The notes below the pieces were generated by a model, which was given only the letters and a program-made list of their open reading frames with translations, did no database searches and was not told the origin of the DNA. Shown here in pieces: positions 61,875 through 64,000 of a stretch of 64,000 nt of DNA. Position 1 is the first letter of the stretch. Every line of letters starts with the position of its first letter. The stretch spans positions 310,001 through 374,000 of the forward strand of contig NZ_CP016289.1 of assembly GCF_001679785.1 (NCBI RefSeq). The letters run 5' to 3'. Source of the stretch: Rhizobium leguminosarum. GTDB taxonomy: Bacteria; Pseudomonadota; Alphaproteobacteria; Rhizobiales; Rhizobiaceae. Made by a program: the position numbers and the translations under genes.

Positions 61875-62176
61875 TGCTCCACTCTTCTGACGATTGCGCA
61901 GATGCTGGACACTGGCAGTGCGCGATACGATTTTGGCCCTCCTGGCGAGTGGCTGATCTTGGCCTTCGAGAAACTTGGGAGCAGGGACGCTCCCGATCGG
62001 ACCTCACCCGAGCGGCCAAAGGCGGAACCGCGGAAAAAGGAACTGCCACTTCGACCCGACGCCGACTATCTACGACTGGTGTGGCTTTTACTTCCCGATT
62101 TCAATTGAAGCGCTAAGCTAAAAATCCAGCCCACGATTTTGACCTAACGATTTCATCATCGGGGCAGGGGAGGGAG
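61875..62176. other. Intergenic region, possible short frame only
   Basis: 302 bp. A 68-codon plus-strand frame from 61902 (MLDTGSARYDFGPPGEWLIL) has no clear RBS. No other feature. Confidence 0.35.
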
Positions 62177-63355
62177 TCAAAGCCCGGACGCCTTGGTGAG
62201 GTTCACCCGAAACCGGTCCCGCCGCCGCTGATATTTTCGGGTCATCTCGGCGGACGCGTGCCCGAGCTGGTTCTGCACGTAGCGCTCATCGACCTCGGCC
62301 GAAGAGGCCAAGCCGGCGCGCAGTGAGTGGCCAGAAAACTTTTCCGCGCGCTCTGCCTCGGTGAGGTCGGGGCGCACGCCCGCAGCCAATGCCACCTTCT
62401 TGACGAGCCGTGCCACTTCCTGATCGAGCAACCGGTCCGATCCGACATCCTTGCCTTGACCGGTGACCCGCCGGAAGAGCGGGCCGTGCGCGATCCTTGC
62501 AAGGTTCAGCCAGGTCCGCAGCGCAACGACAGGGCAGGTCGCGTCCGACGAACCACGGCCGATTTCCACTTCGCGCCAACCTCGTTTTCCCCGGACCGTG
62601 ACCACCATGCCCTTGTCGAGGATCTCGACCCAGCCGCGGCTGTCCTTCGTCTGGTCACGGCCGACGTCGAGCCCGACAATCTCGGAGCGCCGCAGCCCAC
62701 CGGCAAAGCCGATCAGCAGCATGGCGCGGTCGCGAAGGCCTCGCAAGGTACCGCGGGGAAGCGTCTCCAGCATGGCGATCAGGTGTTCGGGCAGCACCGC
62801 TTCCTTCTGCCGGGGAGGGGCAGCATGGGTGTTGCGAATGCCGGCAAGAACCGTCGCGATATGGCGGTCCCTGCGGTCGAGCGGCGTGCCACGTTGGGCA
62901 TAGTTCCAGGTGATGGCAGACAGCCGCCGTTCGATCGTCGTCACCGAATTCGGCTTGCGGCCGGCGATTGCCGCACCCGAGGCGGTGACCGCGTCACTGC
63001 CACCGGCGCAGGCGGTGATGTAGAGGCCGACGGTGTGCGGGTTGGGTGGCAGGATCTCCAGCCCTTGCCGGCGGCACCATCCGGAAAAATGCTTCCAGTC
63101 CGAGGCATAGGCCTTGCGGGTGTTGGCGGAACTGGAGGCCTCGACATAACCGCGCGCTCGATCGGCAAGCTGCTCCAGGTGGGCGGGCAAGGCAGTGCTT
63201 GCTTCCGGAAGAGGGGAGGGGAGGGTGGCGTTGTGCATCGGGATGCCGGCCGACGGCTGCGACGCGGAAATATCGTCCGGAACCGGCGTGCCGAGAGACG
63301 GAGCAGAGCTCGCCTCGCCATGATTTTCGCTGTTTTGCTCGATGATTTGGCTCAT
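62177..63355 (-). CDS. Tyrosine recombinase (phage-integrase/XerC-like), intact
   Basis: A 392-residue site-specific recombinase. Residues 1-60 are a variable leader; a SAM-like core-binding domain follows (SANTRKAYASDWKHFSGWCR, RRLSAITWNYAQRGTPLD). The catalytic domain starts with RDRAMLLIGFAGGLRRSEIV (Arg I), then SGHSLRAGLAS (HxxR), LGHASAEMTRKYQRR (His/Tyr). All catalytic residues are present. Its likely job is multimer resolution or integration; no attachment site could be identified. It is divergent from the DUF1403 gene, with an inverted repeat between them. Confidence 0.93.
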   Translation of the reverse strand: MSQIIEQNSENHGEASSAPSLGTPVPDDISASQPSAGIPMHNATLPSPLPEASTALPAHLEQLADRARGYVEASSSANTRKAYASDWKHFSGWCRRQGLEILPPNPHTVGLYITACAGGSDAVTASGAAIAGRKPNSVTTIERRLSAITWNYAQRGTPLDRRDRHIATVLAGIRNTHAAPPRQKEAVLPEHLIAMLETLPRGTLRGLRDRAMLLIGFAGGLRRSEIVGLDVGRDQTKDSRGWVEILDKGMVVTVRGKRGWREVEIGRGSSDATCPVVALRTWLNLARIAHGPLFRRVTGQGKDVGSDRLLDQEVARLVKKVALAAGVRPDLTEAERAEKFSGHSLRAGLASSAEVDERYVQNQLGHASAEMTRKYQRRRDRFRVNLTKASGL

Positions 63356-63375
63356 TTCCTTATAATGACAGAAAT

Positions 63376-63400
63376 GAACGATAATGGAAGTTTATCGTTC
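63376..63400. promoter_or_regulatory. Perfect inverted repeat between the divergent recombinase and DUF1403 genes
   Basis: GAACGATAA (63376-63384) and TTATCGTTC (63392-63400), 9-bp arms with a 7-bp spacer, 21 bp upstream of the recombinase ATG. It is a likely regulator-binding site for one or both genes. Confidence 0.55.
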
Positions 63401-63479
63401 GTTTTATATGATCGACGGCACGTGCGGTTTGATACAATGTTGCTGGCCAAAACTGCGCACTTGATTTATGCTCTCGTGC

Positions 63480-64000
63480 ATGGATTCGCCCGCATCAGCC
63501 CCACCACCTGCCCCGATCTGGTCGCAGGCCCGGCCAACCTGGGCACTGCCGCGCGGCCACGAAACGAACGAGGCCGACGCGGCCTTTGCCGCCGGTATCG
63601 CTCTGAAATCCCTTGACGATCTGATCCGCGCCGACCCTCAGTGGCTCGGCTGCTGGCGTGATCGCCTCGCCCTGAAGTCCGCCGCGATCGCTGCCAGAAT
63701 GCTTGGCCGCAACGAAGAAGAAGGCGCGCTCCGTGACGCGCTTTTGCTGACGGCACCCGGGGACGATCCGGGGCCGGCCGGAAAGCTGTTTCTGGCCACA
63801 CGATCGCTGACCCGCCGATCCGGCACGCCGGGGTCGCCCTTCGTCAAGGAGCTCGCCGATTTAATGGACCTGCGTTGGGACGATGGTCTTGCCTCGATCC
63901 TGGATACGGTCGATTCTGCGATCCAGTCCGGGCGAGCAGCACCTTTCGCAGTGGCGGACCTGATAACGGCGATCTTTGCCGTTCGCCCGGATGCCGAGGT
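63480..64000 (+). CDS. DUF1403 family protein, 5' part (runs off the window)
   Basis: An open frame of 173 codons starting MDSPASAPPPAPIWSQARPT and still open at the right edge. GHETNEADAAFAAGIALKSL, DDLIRADPQWLGCWRDRLAL, KSAAIAARMLGRNEEEGALR and DALLLTAPGDDPGPAGKLFL match my recollection of the DUF1403 family, which is common on rhizobial plasmids next to site-specific recombinase genes. Function unknown. It is divergent from the tyrosine recombinase. Confidence 0.75.
   Translation, partial: MDSPASAPPPAPIWSQARPTWALPRGHETNEADAAFAAGIALKSLDDLIRADPQWLGCWRDRLALKSAAIAARMLGRNEEEGALRDALLLTAPGDDPGPAGKLFLATRSLTRRSGTPGSPFVKELADLMDLRWDDGLASILDTVDSAIQSGRAAPFAVADLITAIFAVRPDAE

Overview
The window reads as part of a large symbiotic (or symbiosis-related) repABC plasmid of a Rhizobium-group alphaproteobacterium. 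The evidence is a rhizobial-type (rhc/nol) type III secretion operon, a complete repABC replication and partition operon with three parS-like palindromes, a traB/traH remnant of an Agrobacterium/Rhizobium-type conjugation operon, a DUF1403 gene, and a very dense load of insertion sequences (IS). No rRNA, tRNA or CRISPR array was seen.

Layout. (1) 1-7181, minus strand: a tightly overlapped T3SS operon, small ORF-nolB-rhcJ-nolU-rhcL-rhcN-rhcQ-rhcR-rhcS-rhcT-rhcU, with rhcU running off the left edge. (2) 7.7-23.3 kb: an IS graveyard (IS4, IS5, IS3, IS6, IS630, ISL3 and IS110/IS1111 types) holding a HipA-family kinase with an extra N-terminal domain, a broken HNH-type gene, a HAD phosphatase and a two-ended fragment of a probable T3SS effector. 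(3) 24.2-35.0 kb, plus strand: an intact eight-gene operon that looks like a rhizobitoxine (enol-ether amino acid) pathway: aminotransferase, O-acetylhomoserine sulfhydrylase-like enzyme, membrane desaturase, gamma-glutamyl hydrolase, LysE exporter, GMC oxidoreductase, a MetC-glutamine synthetase fusion, and aldehyde dehydrogenase. It is flanked by direct copies of an IS6 element that itself carries an IS1111-type insertion. (4) 35-53 kb: more IS elements, thioredoxin, traB remnant and traH, a seven-unit 24-bp repeat array in front of a Fic protein, and a formyltransferase-NRPS gene cut by an IS5 copy. (5) 53-64 kb: parS sites, a frameshifted metallo-beta-lactamase-fold gene, repC-repB-repA (minus), a broken and an intact tyrosine recombinase, a TniA-like transposase remnant, and a DUF1403 gene leaving the right edge.

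How it works together. The first three enzymes of the central operon match the known rhizobitoxine logic: make an amino alcohol, condense it with activated homoserine, desaturate the product to an enol ether. The remaining genes look like the E. coli Puu gamma-glutamylation route (ligase, oxidase, aldehyde dehydrogenase, hydrolase), with an exporter and a cystathionine beta-lyase-like domain, the class of enzyme rhizobitoxine inhibits. I infer that the operon makes an oxidised or otherwise tailored rhizobitoxine-like compound; this is not proven by the sequence. Six essentially identical 1108-bp IS5-family copies explain most of the gene breakage.
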